A model generated the notes under the pieces. That model saw only the letters and a program-made list of their open reading frames with translations, had not been told where the DNA came from and ran no database searches. From the NCBI RefSeq assembly GCF_000092285.1, contig NC_014100.1, positions 3,100,001-3,164,000 of the forward strand: a DNA stretch of 64,000 nt, read 5' to 3'. Below, piece by piece: positions 16,727 to 26,591 of this stretch. Source of the stretch: Caulobacter segnis ATCC 21756. Its GTDB lineage: Bacteria; Pseudomonadota; Alphaproteobacteria; Caulobacterales; Caulobacteraceae. The number at the start of each line of letters is the position of its first letter. Position 1 is the first letter of the stretch. The position numbers and the translations under genes were made by a program.

Positions 16727-17344
16727 ATGACCACCGCGACCGTCGAATCCCGCCCCTATCACCACGGCGACCTCAGCCGCGCGCTGGTCGACGCCGCGCG
16801 CAAAATCCTCGAGACCGACGGGCCCGCCGCCTTGTCGCTGCGGGCGGTGGCGCGCGAGGCGGGCGTCAGTCCCGCCGCGCCGTATCACCACTTCAAGGAC
16901 AAGGCCGAACTGCTCGAAGCCGTCGCCCATGAGGGTTGGGTCGAGCTGGACCACGCGCTGTCCAAAGCCCGCGCCGCGACGGAGAATCCTGGCGAGCGGA
17001 TGAGCAACCTGGGCGTGGCCTATGTCTGCTTCGCCCGCGACAATCCCGCCCTCTATCGCGTGATGTACGACTGCTCCCGCGACAAGGACGCCCTGCCCGA
17101 CCAACTGAAGGAAGGCGGCGCCTATTGCCAGGTGCGCGACACCCTGGCCGAGCAGTCCAAGACCCCGTTGGCCGAGATGGACCTTGAGCTGGCGACGATC
17201 GCCGGCTGGTGCGCGGGCCACGGCTTGGCCGAGATGATCGGTTTCAAGCAGTTCGCGCACCTGAAGGAAGTGCTGGGCGGCGAGGAAGCCTTCCTGCGCG
17301 CGGTGTTCCAGCACCTGGGCATGTTCGCGAAGTTCGCCGACTAG
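16727..17344 (+). CDS. TetR/AcrR family transcriptional regulator
   Basis: A regulator of about 205 residues. ATG 16727 is preferred because GTGAGGCCG precedes it; ATG 16709 is also in frame. The N-terminal HTH reads RKILETDGPAALSLRAVARE and AGVSPAAPYHHFKDKAELLE. The C-terminal ligand domain contains a cysteine-rich segment (VMYDCSRDK) and GWCAGHGLAEM, typical of the WHG-type TetR_C group. It is 8 bp upstream of gluQ, apparently co-transcribed, and divergent from the 36-residue membrane protein. Confidence 0.9.
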   Translation: MTTATVESRPYHHGDLSRALVDAARKILETDGPAALSLRAVAREAGVSPAAPYHHFKDKAELLEAVAHEGWVELDHALSKARAATENPGERMSNLGVAYVCFARDNPALYRVMYDCSRDKDALPDQLKEGGAYCQVRDTLAEQSKTPLAEMDLELATIAGWCAGHGLAEMIGFKQFAHLKEVLGGEEAFLRAVFQHLGMFAKFAD

Positions 17345-17352
17345 GCCCAATC

Positions 17353-18195
17353 GTGACCTTCGTCACCCGGTTCGCCCCCTCGCCCACGGGCCACCTGCAC
17401 CGCGGCCACGCCTATTCCGCGCTCACCGCCTACGAAGCGGCCCGCGTCGACGACGGCCGTTTTCTTCTGCGGATCGAAGACATCGACGTCACCCGCAGCC
17501 GGCCGGAATACGAGACCGCGATCCTGGAAGATCTGGCTTGGCTCGGTCTGTCGTGGGAAAGCCCCGTGCGGCGCCAGTCCGAACATCTGGCCGACTACCA
17601 CGCCGCGATCGAGAGTCTGCGCGCGCGCGGCCTCGTCTATCGCTGCTTCAAGACCCGCAAGGAGATCGACATCGGCCGCGCTCCGCACGAGCCGGCCGTC
17701 GCCTATGTCGGCGCGGCGCTCCCACCGGAAGAGGAAGCCCAGCGCCTCGCCCGCGGCGAGGCCTTCGCCTGGCGATTGTCGTTGGCGGCCGCGCGGGCCG
17801 CGCTGGGCGGCTTTGAGGGCCTGACCTTCATCGAGGAAGGGTCTGGACCGAACGGCGAGACGGGCCTGATCCAGGCGCGCCCCGAAACCGCGGGCGACAT
17901 CGTCCTGGCCCGCAAGGACGTTGGCGTGGCCTATCACCTGGCCGTCGTCCACGATGACGCCCTGCAGGGCGTCAGCCACGTGATCCGAGGCCACGACCTT
18001 TTCGAAGCGGCGCACATCCAGCGCCTACTGCAAACCCTGTTGGATCTGCCGGCGCCAATCTACCGCCACCACGGCCTGCTGGTCGGTCCGGACGGCAAGC
18101 GCTACGCCAAGCGGGACAAGGCCCAGACCCTGCGGGAGCTTCGCGCGGGAGGCGTCAGTCCCGCAGCGCTCCGAAAGGAGCTCGGTTTTGGCTGA
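17353..18195 (+). CDS. gluQ: Glutamyl-Q tRNA(Asp) synthetase
   Basis: A truncated GluRS paralogue that attaches glutamate to queuosine at position 34 of tRNA-Asp. It starts at GTG 17353, 8 bp after the TetR stop, giving 280 residues, the usual GluQRS length without an anticodon-binding domain. The HIGH-type motif is FAPSPTGHLHRGHAYSA and the KMSKS-type motif is GKRYAKRDKAQ. The CxC...C zinc cluster of the E. coli enzyme appears lost: only one cysteine remains in VYRCFKTRKE, and no partner cysteine follows. Confidence 0.9.
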   Translation: MTFVTRFAPSPTGHLHRGHAYSALTAYEAARVDDGRFLLRIEDIDVTRSRPEYETAILEDLAWLGLSWESPVRRQSEHLADYHAAIESLRARGLVYRCFKTRKEIDIGRAPHEPAVAYVGAALPPEEEAQRLARGEAFAWRLSLAAARAALGGFEGLTFIEEGSGPNGETGLIQARPETAGDIVLARKDVGVAYHLAVVHDDALQGVSHVIRGHDLFEAAHIQRLLQTLLDLPAPIYRHHGLLVGPDGKRYAKRDKAQTLRELRAGGVSPAALRKELGFG

Positions 18196-18507
18196 TCAGA
18201 CCTTCCCAGCCTGCTCGACCAACTGGCCCATGGCCTGAAGGTAGCTGGCGAACGCCCCTCTTCCGGCCTCGGTCAGGCGCACGCGGGTCAAGGGTTTCCG
18301 GCCGACGAAACTCTTGTCGATGGCGACGTAGCCGGCGTCTTCGAGCTTTCGCAGGTGAACCGAGAGGTTGCCCTGGGTGACGTCGAGCAGGTCCTTCAGT
18401 TCCGTGAAGTCCGCGACCTCGGCGCTGGCGAGATAGGCGACAATCCCCAGCCGCACCCGACCATGGATGACGTCGTCCAGCCCACTGATGTCGAACTTGG
18501 CGCCCAC
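18196..18507 (-). CDS. Winged-helix (HTH_34-type) transcriptional regulator
   Basis: A 103-residue single-domain regulator. The ArsR/MarR-like winged helix reads HGRVRLGIVAYLASAEVADF, TELKDLLDVTQGNLSVHLRK and LEDAGYVAIDKSFVGRKPLT with the wing, then an LTEAGRGAFASYL helix. Such proteins are usually the last gene of small membrane-protein operons and autoregulate. It lies 8 bp after the membrane protein gene 18516-19148 and converges with gluQ with no spacer. Confidence 0.88.
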   Translation of the reverse strand: MGAKFDISGLDDVIHGRVRLGIVAYLASAEVADFTELKDLLDVTQGNLSVHLRKLEDAGYVAIDKSFVGRKPLTRVRLTEAGRGAFASYLQAMGQLVEQAGKV

Positions 18508-18515
18508 GGATGGTC

Positions 18516-19148
18516 TCAGGGCGCCGGACGCAGGGCTTGGCGCATCATGTGGAAGCCTGGGACCATCATGAACGCAAAAAGCCCAAGGCCGGCGATCAGC
18601 AGATAGAGGTCCGGGCGATTGATCAGAAGCCCCATCGCCACGCCCGCCACAAGCCAGCCGGCTGAGACCAAGGCCATCCAGGCTCGCTTACGCAGACTGA
18701 AGACGACAAACCACACCGCCCCCTGCACGACGAACACCACCGCCGGATGGAATAGCCAGTACTTGAAGTCGTGGTTGCGCACCGCCGCCGCCGCGAAGAT
18801 CACGATCAGAGCGAGGTTCGCCAGACCGGTCGCGGAGAAGGCCGCGCTGACCGCGCGATTGGCGGCGCCGACCTGCGGTCGCTTGCGGTCGATGACGATC
18901 ACCACGGTCATCAGGATCAAGAAGATCAAGGTGGGCAGCCAGCCCAGCAGCAGATTGCCGAGGGGCGGCATGACCAGCACCCCCTTCACCTGAGCGAAGT
19001 GGCCCAGGGTCTGCACCCCGTAAAGCAAGCCCGCCGAGCCATAGAGGCCCGCGCCTGGCGCGCCGAGACCACCGCGCTCGCCGCCGCCTTCAGCGATCGT
19101 GCGCAGGAACGCCAGGTCGTCGCGGACCGTCTTCAGTTCGTCGTTCAT
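18516..19148 (-). CDS. Multi-pass membrane protein of unknown function
   Basis: A 210-residue protein from ATG 19148, preceded by GAAGGAAGC. A short soluble start (MNDELKTVRDDLAFLRTIAE) is followed by about six transmembrane helices in pairs. This layout, next to a winged-helix regulator, is common in alphaproteobacteria, where the membrane protein may sense a signal for the regulator; that is inference. It sits in the middle of the acyltransferase-membrane-regulator operon. Confidence 0.8.
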   Translation of the reverse strand: MNDELKTVRDDLAFLRTIAEGGGERGGLGAPGAGLYGSAGLLYGVQTLGHFAQVKGVLVMPPLGNLLLGWLPTLIFLILMTVVIVIDRKRPQVGAANRAVSAAFSATGLANLALIVIFAAAAVRNHDFKYWLFHPAVVFVVQGAVWFVVFSLRKRAWMALVSAGWLVAGVAMGLLINRPDLYLLIAGLGLFAFMMVPGFHMMRQALRPAP

Positions 19149-19177
19149 GCCGCTTCCTTCTAGGACATCATGACGGC

Positions 19178-20395
19178 TCACAGGATTCGTCCCAACAGCG
19201 GCATGCGGCGCAAGGCCATCGTCGCCAGCCAGCCCAGCGCCACCGCGCCGGCGAAGACGACAATCCCTTTGACTAGACCGCCCCAGGCTTGGGGAAGCAG
19301 AAGCCAGGCCAGCCACGACGTAAAGACGTAGTGGGTCAGATAGAGGCCATAGGCGTTAGCCTGCAGGCTGCCCCCGACCGGCCCCGTGCGGCGGACGAAA
19401 CGCAGGGCGACCGCCAGCGCCGCGAAGCATAGCGTCGCGCAAGCCAGGGCGAAGCTCAGCCCGCCCGCAAGATCCAGCACCGCTCTAGATGGCGGATTGG
19501 GCGAGAACGCGATGACCAGGATGACCATGGTCGCGACGATCGGCGGGATCGGCGCCAGGCACCAGAGCCGCCAACGCCGGGCGAGCTTGCCCTCCGGGTC
19601 TGTCAGCCCCTGCCCCACGCCCGCCGCGCCGACAGCGATCCCCGCCAGGAAGTAGACGAAGTAGTGGCCGATCCGCGCGGTCTGGACAGCGAACGGACCA
19701 ACCAGGGTCCAGTGGCCGAACGGCGTCGTCATCACCAAAGGCAGGTAAGCCAGGGCGCTCACAGCGGCGAGGCCCCAGAAGAAGCGCGCGGGCTTGCGAT
19801 CCGCCCCCTTCGCCAGAGCGCCCAGCTCTTCCGCGACGCCGGGGAACAGCGCATGGAAGCCCGCCACCACCGCGCCAAAGGCCAGCAGCACCCAAAGGAA
19901 CCAGGCCGGACCGCTCGGCCAGAATGGCAGGTGAACCCAGGCCTGCGCGAAAGCCGGCAAGGACGCCGCGCCGCCCGACTGCAGCCACGCCGGAAAATAG
20001 GCTAGCGGCGCCAGCAGCGCCGCGCTGAGCAGGAACGGAACGCCCAGCCTTAGTGCTCGTGCCTTCAGAAAGCCGCCCGCCCCCTTCGCCCGCAGGCCGC
20101 CTGCGACGAAGACGCCGGAGATGAAGAACATCAGCGACATGAAAAAGAGGTCGTTGACCAGTGTCAGCAGCCCGAACGGAGCGAATTTCTGCGGGTCCAC
20201 GACCGGAAAGGCCGTCCACAGGATCGGCTGGGCGTCGAACGCTTTCGGCGGCGGCGCGTACGGATTGTAGATCAGCACCGTGTGGTGGGCGACGACCAGC
20301 AGGGTGACGAAGGCGCGGAGCCCGCCGATCGGCGCATTGCGAGCGCCATCGCGGCTATTCGGCGAACTTTCCAGGGCCTTGAGCGGCGCGTGCAT
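19178..20395 (-). CDS. Acyltransferase family membrane protein (acyltransferase 3)
   Basis: An integral membrane O-acyltransferase of 405 residues with about ten helices. ATG 20395 follows GAGGAGGCTCTGTC. The family signature is at the start: GGLRAFVTLLVVAHHTVLIY (the His of the RxxxxxxxxxH pattern), then NDLFFMSLMFFISGVFVAGG, and late YGLYLTHYVFTSWLAWLLLP. Relatives such as MdoC/OpgC modify glucans or surface sugars. It is first in a three-gene operon with the membrane protein and winged-helix regulator. Confidence 0.88.
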   Translation of the reverse strand: MHAPLKALESSPNSRDGARNAPIGGLRAFVTLLVVAHHTVLIYNPYAPPPKAFDAQPILWTAFPVVDPQKFAPFGLLTLVNDLFFMSLMFFISGVFVAGGLRAKGAGGFLKARALRLGVPFLLSAALLAPLAYFPAWLQSGGAASLPAFAQAWVHLPFWPSGPAWFLWVLLAFGAVVAGFHALFPGVAEELGALAKGADRKPARFFWGLAAVSALAYLPLVMTTPFGHWTLVGPFAVQTARIGHYFVYFLAGIAVGAAGVGQGLTDPEGKLARRWRLWCLAPIPPIVATMVILVIAFSPNPPSRAVLDLAGGLSFALACATLCFAALAVALRFVRRTGPVGGSLQANAYGLYLTHYVFTSWLAWLLLPQAWGGLVKGIVVFAGAVALGWLATMALRRMPLLGRIL

Positions 20396-20433
20396 GACAG
20401 AGCCTCCTCCTCGAATTGGCCGCACCATGCATC

Positions 20434-20457
20434 AACTTGTTTGTTTTGTAAACTTGT
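20434..20457. promoter_or_regulatory. Direct repeats AACTTGT upstream of the acyltransferase operon
   Basis: AACTTGT occurs at 20434-20440 and again at 20451-20457, a 17 bp period, within an unusually AT-rich patch about 40-60 bp before the operon start. The position fits an operator for the operon's own winged-helix regulator. This is inference from placement only. Confidence 0.4.
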
Positions 20458-20504
20458 CTATCAGCGACACCCTGATGTCGGCCGCTGCGCTCCCGCGACG
20501 TCGG

Positions 20505-21233
20505 TCAGCGGCTCCAGTAGCGATAGCGATAGGCGGGCTCGAAGCCCTCGTCGGCGTACAGGGCGATGGCGGCGGCGTTGTCCGATTCGACCTGAAGCCA
20601 GGCGCGCTCGGCGCCTCTTTGGCGCGCTTCGGCCAGCAAGGCCCGCAGCACCCGCCTCGCCAAGCCCTTGCGGCGATGAGTCGGGACGGTGCGCATGCCG
20701 AAGACTCCCGCGAAGCCGCCGCCGAGGGCCGCAACGCCGATCGCGGCGGGCGCGCCGTCCACGTCCAGCCTGGCGAAACAGGCCGGCGGCGGAATCCGTC
20801 CCAAGGCTTCGATCCGCTCGCGTCCATCCTCGGGATCCCCCGCCGAGGCGGTGAACACCGCCTCGAAGGTCGCATCCGGCGTGGAGAAGATGCGCACCGA
20901 GAGGTCGCCCTCCCCGCGCGCGGGACCGGTCATCACCAAGGTGTCCTTGCTCGCATGGTAGCCGCGCTCGGCGAGTCGGTCGGCGAGATCAGCCGGCGCG
21001 AACACACCGTCGGTCAGCTTGAAGCGCGAGGGCAGGCCCCGTGCGGCGTACCAGGCCTCGACGGCCGCAACGGCGTCATCCGGGTCGCGATCGGGCGCTG
21101 TCAGCGGCCAGCAGGCGTTGATGCGCATGGAGTGGCCGGACGAAGCGTTCAACCGCCAACCGCCCAACCTTTCCCGCTCTCGCGCCGGCCAGGCGTCGTC
21201 GGCCAGCGGCTCCAGGACCGCAGGATCGATCAC
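20505..21233 (-). CDS. GNAT family N-acetyltransferase
   Basis: A 242-residue protein whose C-terminal half is a GNAT domain: the acetyl-CoA loop is VFGMRTVPTHRRKGLARRVL, followed by ERAWLQVESDNAAAIALYAD and EGFEPAYRYRYW. The N-terminal half (residues 1-120) may be a second, degenerate GNAT-like module. The substrate is unknown. It overlaps the upstream TlpA-like gene by 4 bp, so the two are co-translated. Confidence 0.88.
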   Translation of the reverse strand: MIDPAVLEPLADDAWPARERERLGGWRLNASSGHSMRINACWPLTAPDRDPDDAVAAVEAWYAARGLPSRFKLTDGVFAPADLADRLAERGYHASKDTLVMTGPARGEGDLSVRIFSTPDATFEAVFTASAGDPEDGRERIEALGRIPPPACFARLDVDGAPAAIGVAALGGGFAGVFGMRTVPTHRRKGLARRVLRALLAEARQRGAERAWLQVESDNAAAIALYADEGFEPAYRYRYWSR

Positions 21234-21862
21234 TTCTCGGCCAGAAGCTTCTCAACCAGACCGCGGACCTCAGGCGCCGACCAGTCGGCGGGGCCCGCCA
21301 GCCGGGCGCGTTCGCGCCCCTGGCGGTCGTAGATCACCGTGGTCGGATAGCCCGCGGCGCGGGGCTGCAGGTCGAAGGACAGCTTGTAGGAAGGGTCACG
21401 GTAGGTGACGAGCGGTGGGTTGGCGGCCATCTCGGCCTTGACGAGATTGAGGTCGCTGTCGCGGTCCACGCTGATGGGCAGCACGGTCACGGGCTGCGTG
21501 GCGTAGGCCGCCTGCAGCTTCGCCAGGGTCGGCATCTCGGCCTTGCACGGCGCGCACCAGGTGGCCCACAGATTCATGACGACCACGCGGCCCTTGAAGT
21601 CGGCCAAGGTGGCCGGCTTGCCGTCCAGGCTGGTGAACACGGTGGCTGGCGCCGGCCGCGGGGTTTCGGGCACGTCCAGCTTTTCCAGCGTCCCCTTCTT
21701 GAATTCTGTGAGGTTGGCGGGACCATGGGGTTTGAACGAAGCGGTGACGATGACGTATAGAACCGCCGCCACGCCAACGAGGATGACGCCCGCAAGCGCC
21801 AGCCTCAGAGGGCTGCGCTTCGCAGCGCCCGGCTCGTTCTGACCCGACTGGACTTCGCTCAT
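21230..21862 (-). CDS. TlpA-like membrane-anchored thiol-disulfide reductase
   Basis: A 210-residue protein from ATG 21862: one N-terminal transmembrane anchor ([20 protein letters not shown]) and a periplasmic thioredoxin domain with active site [20 protein letters not shown] (WCxPC) and a cis-Pro region [12 protein letters not shown]. TlpA/ResA proteins reduce apocytochrome c or copper-protein cysteines. Its start codon directly abuts the divergent argH start (shared CATATG), leaving no spacer. Confidence 0.9.
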   Translation of the reverse strand: MSEVQSGQNEPGAAKRSPLRLALAGVILVGVAAVLYVIVTASFKPHGPANLTEFKKGTLEKLDVPETPRPAPATVFTSLDGKPATLADFKGRVVVMNLWATWCAPCKAEMPTLAKLQAAYATQPVTVLPISVDRDSDLNLVKAEMAANPPLVTYRDPSYKLSFDLQPRAAGYPTTVIYDRQGRERARLAGPADWSAPEVRGLVEKLLAEK

Positions 21863-23284
21863 ATGACCGACCACGCCTCCGATACGCCCAAGGCCGACAA
21901 AGGCCAGGGCCAAGCCATGTGGGGCGGTCGCTTTTCGGCCAAGCCCGCCGAGCTGATGCAGGCGATCAACGTCTCCATCGGCTTCGACAAGCGCCTATGG
22001 GCGCAGGACCTGGCAGGCTCGCGCGCCCACGCCCGGATGTTGATCAGCCAAGGTGTGATTGCAAGCGCCGATGGCGAGGAAATCCTGAAAGGCCTCGACG
22101 CCATCGAAGGCGAGATCGCCGCGGGGGCCTTCCCGTTCCGCGACGAGTACGAAGACATCCACATGAATATCGAGGCGCGGCTGCGCGAGCTGATCGGCCC
22201 GACGGCCGGCCGCTTGCACACCGCCCGCTCGCGCAACGACCAGGTGGCGGTTGACTTCCGCCTGTGGGTCCGCGACGCCTGCGATCGTACGGTCGGTCAG
22301 TTGGAAGCCCTCCAGAAGGCCCTGCTGGCTCAGGCCGAGGCCTATGCCGACGCCCTGATGCCCGGCTTCACCCACCTGCAGCCCGCCCAGCCCGTGACCT
22401 TCGGCCATCACCTGATGGCCTATGTCGAGATGTTCGGCCGCGACGCCGGCCGTTTCCGCGACGCCCGGGCCCGGATGAACGAGTGCCCGCTGGGCGCGGC
22501 GGCTCTGGCCGGCTCGCCCTTCCCGATCGATCGCCATCAGACGGCGGCGAGCCTGGGTTTCGACCGCCCGACCGCAAATTCGCTGGACAGCGTCTCGTCG
22601 CGCGACTTCGCCCTGGAGGCCCTGTCGGCCGCCTCGATCACCGCCACGCACCTGTCGCGCCTGGCCGAGGAGATCGTGCTGTGGACGACGCCGATGTTCG
22701 GCTTCATCAAGCTGACGGACGCCTTCACGACCGGCAGCTCGATCATGCCGCAGAAGAAGAACCCCGACGCGGCCGAGCTGATCCGCGCCAAAGTCGGGCG
22801 CATCCTGGGCTCGCTGACCACCCTGACCGTGGTCATGAAGGGCCTGCCGCTGGCCTATTCGAAGGATATGCAAGAGGACAAGGTCCCGACCTTCGAGGCC
22901 TTCGACGCCCTGGAGCTGGCCCTGCTGGCCATGGCCGGCATGGTCGCCGACCTGACCCCGAACACCGAGAACATGGCCAAGGCGGCCGGCGCGGGCTTCT
23001 CGACCGCCACGGACCTGGCCGATTGGCTGGTGCGAACGCTGAACATGCCTTTCCGCGACGCGCACCACGTGACAGGTTCGGCCGTGAAGACCGCCGAAGG
23101 TCTTGGCGTCGATCTGGCCGATCTTACCTTGGAGCAGTTCCAGGCGATCGAGCCCCGGATCACCCAGGACGTCTACGCGGTCCTGACCCCGGCCGCCTCG
23201 GCGGCCAGCCGCATGAGCTATGGCGGGACCGCCCCCGCCCAGGTCCGCGCCCAGATCGCGCGTTGGAAGGAAGTTCTGGCATGA
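21863..23284 (+). CDS. argH: Argininosuccinate lyase
   Basis: Final enzyme of arginine synthesis, cleaving argininosuccinate to arginine and fumarate. A 473-residue fumarase/aspartase-superfamily protein with [15 protein letters not shown], the conserved [39 protein letters not shown] and the signature [21 protein letters not shown] 21863 abuts the divergent TlpA-like start; ATG 21917 (MWGGRFS) is an alternative. It is followed by lptM (4 bp overlap) and lysA. Confidence 0.96.
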   Translation: MTDHASDTPKADKGQGQAMWGGRFSAKPAELMQAINVSIGFDKRLWAQDLAGSRAHARMLISQGVIASADGEEILKGLDAIEGEIAAGAFPFRDEYEDIHMNIEARLRELIGPTAGRLHTARSRNDQVAVDFRLWVRDACDRTVGQLEALQKALLAQAEAYADALMPGFTHLQPAQPVTFGHHLMAYVEMFGRDAGRFRDARARMNECPLGAAALAGSPFPIDRHQTAASLGFDRPTANSLDSVSSRDFALEALSAASITATHLSRLAEEIVLWTTPMFGFIKLTDAFTTGSSIMPQKKNPDAAELIRAKVGRILGSLTTLTVVMKGLPLAYSKDMQEDKVPTFEAFDALELALLAMAGMVADLTPNTENMAKAAGAGFSTATDLADWLVRTLNMPFRDAHHVTGSAVKTAEGLGVDLADLTLEQFQAIEPRITQDVYAVLTPAASAASRMSYGGTAPAQVRAQIARWKEVLA

Positions 23285-23589
23285 CGTTTGGTCGCCCCCT
23301 CACCGTTCTGACGCTGGCGGCCCTGGCCGTCACGGTCGCCGCCTGTGGCAAGCAAGGCGCCCTCGAGCGTCCCGCCCCGCTATGGGATCCGGCCAAGAAG
23401 GCGGCCTGGGAAGCCGAGCGCCGCGCGGCCTCGGCCCAAGCCAACCAGCCGGCCCGCGCCGGCGGCACGCAGGAGATCCGCGACCCGGCCTCCAGCAACC
23501 GCACCATCCGCGCCGCGCCGCTGCCCGGTACGAACGATCCGTTTGGCGGCCCGTCCGCCGCCGGCTTCCCCGGCGCCACGCCCAACTAG
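23281..23589 (+). CDS. lptM: LptM-like lipoprotein
   Basis: A 102-residue lipoprotein beginning inside the argH stop (ATGA). The signal ends in a lipobox [18 protein letters not shown], a pattern close to LptM (YifL) of other proteobacteria, which assists disulfide maturation of the LptD lipopolysaccharide translocon. The rest is low-complexity, proline/alanine rich and probably disordered. Position between argH and lysA is the conserved context for this gene, supporting the call; the C-terminal extension is longer than in E. coli. Confidence 0.75.
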   Translation: MTFGRPLTVLTLAALAVTVAACGKQGALERPAPLWDPAKKAAWEAERRAASAQANQPARAGGTQEIRDPASSNRTIRAAPLPGTNDPFGGPSAAGFPGATPN

Positions 23590-23598
23590 GACCTCGCG

Positions 23599-24864
23599 TT
23601 GAACCACTTCGAATACGGCCCGGAGGGCCTGGCCTGCGAGGGCGTCCCCCTGGCCAAGATCGCGGCCGAGGTCGGCACGCCGGTCTATGTCTATTCCCGC
23701 GCCACGCTGGAGCGGCATTTCACGGTCTTCCGCGACGCCCTGGCCCTGGCAGGCGTCGTCGACCCGCTGATCGCCTACGCGGTGAAGGCCAATTCCAACG
23801 TGGCGGTGCTGAAGGTGCTGGGCGACCTGGGCGCGGGGGCCGATACGGTCTCCGAGGGCGAGATCCGCCGCGCCCTGGCGGCCGGCATCCCCGGCGAGCG
23901 GATCGTCTTCTCGGGCGTCGGCAAGACCCGCCGCGAGATCGCCTTCGCCCTGACCACGGGCGTGGCCGAGATCAATGTCGAGTCCGAGCCCGAGCTCGAT
24001 TTGATCGCGCAGGTCGCCGCCGAACTGGGCGTGAAGGCCAAGGTCGCCTTCCGCGTCAATCCCGACGTCGCCGCAGGCGGCCACGCCAAGATCGCGACCG
24101 GCAAGTCCGAGAACAAGTTCGGCGTCTCGTTCGCCGAAGCCGCGCGCCTCTACGCCAACGCCAGCAATAATTCGAGCCTCGAGCCCGTCGGCGTGGCCTG
24201 CCATATCGGCAGCCAGATCACCGATCTGGAACCCATGCGCGCCGCCTTCACGAAGATGCGGGGCCTCGTAGAGCAGTTGCTTGGCGAAGGCCTGTCTGTC
24301 GAGCGCCTGGATCTGGGCGGCGGCCTGGGTGTCCCCTACTTCAACAGCCCCGAGCCTCCCTCCCCCGCCGCGTTCGCCGCCATGGTCGGCGAGGTCACCC
24401 AAGGCCTCCCCGTCACCCTGGCCTTCGAGCCGGGCCGCGTGATCGCCGCCAACGCCGGCGTGCTGGTCAGCGAGGTCGTGCACGTCCACGAGCGCCCGGA
24501 GGGCCGGAAGTTCCTGGTCATCGACGCGGCCATGAACGACCTGATCCGGCCGGCGATGTACGACGCCTTCCACGACATCCGCCCCGTGATCCAGCGTGGC
24601 GGCGAGACCGTCTACGATGTCGTCGGTCCGGTCTGCGAGACCGGCGACACCTTCACCCGCGACCGCGCCCTGCCGCCGTTCACGACGGGTGACCTGGTGG
24701 CCTTCATGTCGGCGGGCGCGTACGGCGCGGCCATGGCCAGCGAATACAACACCCGCCCGCTCGTCCCCGAGGTGCTGGTGGACGGCGACCGCTACGCCGT
24801 GATCCGCAAGCGTCCGACCTATGAGGAAATCCTGGCCCGCGATCTGGTCCCGGACTGGGTTTAA
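23599..24864 (+). CDS. lysA: Diaminopimelate decarboxylase
   Basis: PLP enzyme for the last step of lysine synthesis, 421 residues starting at TTG 23599, 9 bp after lptM. Fold type III motifs: PLP lysine K63 in [17 protein letters not shown], the glycine loop [25 protein letters not shown], and the dimer-interface catalytic cysteine region [10 protein letters not shown]. It ends with the usual RRPTYEE-type segment ([13 protein letters not shown]). It is the last gene of argH-lptM-lysA. Confidence 0.95.
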   Translation: MNHFEYGPEGLACEGVPLAKIAAEVGTPVYVYSRATLERHFTVFRDALALAGVVDPLIAYAVKANSNVAVLKVLGDLGAGADTVSEGEIRRALAAGIPGERIVFSGVGKTRREIAFALTTGVAEINVESEPELDLIAQVAAELGVKAKVAFRVNPDVAAGGHAKIATGKSENKFGVSFAEAARLYANASNNSSLEPVGVACHIGSQITDLEPMRAAFTKMRGLVEQLLGEGLSVERLDLGGGLGVPYFNSPEPPSPAAFAAMVGEVTQGLPVTLAFEPGRVIAANAGVLVSEVVHVHERPEGRKFLVIDAAMNDLIRPAMYDAFHDIRPVIQRGGETVYDVVGPVCETGDTFTRDRALPPFTTGDLVAFMSAGAYGAAMASEYNTRPLVPEVLVDGDRYAVIRKRPTYEEILARDLVPDWV

Positions 24865-24957
24865 GTAGTCGTACGGACAAAATGTCTCTCTGATCGTCAC
24901 GCTAGATTAACCGCGATCACCGACCTTCGACCTGGTTTGGGGCGTGGAGTGTCTTTG

Positions 24958-26571
24958 GTGAGCAGCTTCATAGAGTTCGACAGTATCGAGGCTCAACGAA
25001 AAGTGGGCGGGCATCTGGTGCTCGTCTGCATCGCGGCCCTGGTGCTGATCACCCCCGCGGCCAGCCTGTTCACGGGCGGCAAGTCGACCCTGGCGCTGGC
25101 CGGGGGGTCGGTTCTGCTCGCCGCGATCGGCTGGGGCGGCTGGGCGATCTGGCGCGACAACGCCGCCCAACGCATCTCGACCGCCGTCACCCTGATGGGT
25201 CAGGTGAGCCTGTTCGTCGCCGCCTTCGCGGGCCACGCCCTGCAACCCGAAGCCCGGATGGCCTATCTCGCCGCCCTGGCCCTTATGGTGGCCTATGGCG
25301 ACTGGCGGGCCGTCGCCGTGGCCGCAGGCACGATCATCGCCATCGAGATCGCCGGCGCCCTGTTCGCTCCCAATCTGCTGATGACCGGCGAGATCACGTT
25401 CCTCCGTGTCGCGCTCAGCGCCGGCGTCACCCTGGCCACCGCCTGGTCGCTGATCTGGCTGACCGCCAGCGTCTCGCGCCTGTTCGTCACCGTCACCGCC
25501 CGCACCGACAAGGCCCTGGACGCCGCCGCGCGCGCCGACGCCGCCAACGCCGACGCCGAAGCCCAGCGCGCGGCCCGCGACGCCGCCAACGCCGAGCAGG
25601 CCCGTCAGAAGGCCGCGCTGGAAGCCGAACAGACCCAAGTCGTCGAAGAACTGGCCGAAGCCCTGGCGCACCTGTCGCGCGGCGACCTGACCTGGCGCCT
25701 GACCAAGAGTTTCGCGGACCGCTACGAGCCCCTGCGCGCCGACTTCAATGAGGCGCTCAGCCGCCTGCAGGCCGCCATGCGCGAAATCGCCGGCAACGCC
25801 GCCAGCATGACCGCCGGCGTCGCCGACATGTCGCGCGCCTCGGACGAGTTGGCCCGCCGCACCGAGCATCAGGCCGCCAGCCTGGTGCAGACGACCGCCG
25901 CCCTCGGCGAGATCACCGTCGCCGTCCAGAACACCGCCGAAAGCGCCAATCAGGCCAACGCCGCCGCCGCCGCCGCGCGCCAGGAGGCCGAGCGCTCGGA
26001 CCCCGTGGTCAGCGAGGCCGTCGAGGCCATGACCCAGATCGAGACCTCGTCGGGCCAGATCGGCAAGATCATCGGGGTCATCGACGAGATCGCCTTCCAG
26101 ACCAACCTCCTGGCCCTGAACGCCGGGGTCGAGGCCGCCCGCGCGGGTGAAGCCGGCCGTGGCTTCGCGGTCGTCGCCCAGGAAGTCCGGGCCCTGGCCC
26201 AGCGCTCCGCCGACGCCGCCAAGGAGATCAAGGACCTGATCAACGTCTCCGGCGATCAGGTCAGCGCCGGCGTCGAGCGCGTGGGCCGCACGCGCGAAGC
26301 GCTGCAGCGGATCATCGCCCGCGTCGCCGAGATCAACACTCAGGTCAACGCCATCGCCGCCTCGGCGCGCAACCAGGCCGAGGGCCTGGGCGAGGTCAAC
26401 AGCACCATGGGCGAGATGGACCGCGTGGTGCAGCAGAACGCGGCCATGGTCGAAGAGACCACCGCCGCCGCCCATGCCCTGCGCAACGAGGCGCAGGAGT
26501 TGGCCCAGCGGGTCGACATGTTCGAGATCGGCCGCGAGACGCGAACCCAGGCCGAGCAGCGCGCGGCCTGA
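24958..26571 (+). CDS. Methyl-accepting chemotaxis protein
   Basis: Chemoreceptor of about 537 residues. GTG 24958 is chosen because GGAG lies 8 nt before it; TTG 24937 and TTG 24955 are also in frame. There is no periplasmic ligand domain: the N-terminus has about six hydrophobic helices (residues 20-170), then a long alanine-rich coiled coil, and the signalling hairpin with tip [20 protein letters not shown] and [20 protein letters not shown]. It may sense membrane or energy state. The upstream GCTAGATT (24900-24907) resembles a Caulobacter sigma-73 -10 element. Confidence 0.92.
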   Translation: MSSFIEFDSIEAQRKVGGHLVLVCIAALVLITPAASLFTGGKSTLALAGGSVLLAAIGWGGWAIWRDNAAQRISTAVTLMGQVSLFVAAFAGHALQPEARMAYLAALALMVAYGDWRAVAVAAGTIIAIEIAGALFAPNLLMTGEITFLRVALSAGVTLATAWSLIWLTASVSRLFVTVTARTDKALDAAARADAANADAEAQRAARDAANAEQARQKAALEAEQTQVVEELAEALAHLSRGDLTWRLTKSFADRYEPLRADFNEALSRLQAAMREIAGNAASMTAGVADMSRASDELARRTEHQAASLVQTTAALGEITVAVQNTAESANQANAAAAAARQEAERSDPVVSEAVEAMTQIETSSGQIGKIIGVIDEIAFQTNLLALNAGVEAARAGEAGRGFAVVAQEVRALAQRSADAAKEIKDLINVSGDQVSAGVERVGRTREALQRIIARVAEINTQVNAIAASARNQAEGLGEVNSTMGEMDRVVQQNAAMVEETTAAAHALRNEAQELAQRVDMFEIGRETRTQAEQRAA

Positions 26572-26591
26572 GGCGGCCGCGCTCTAGAGCC

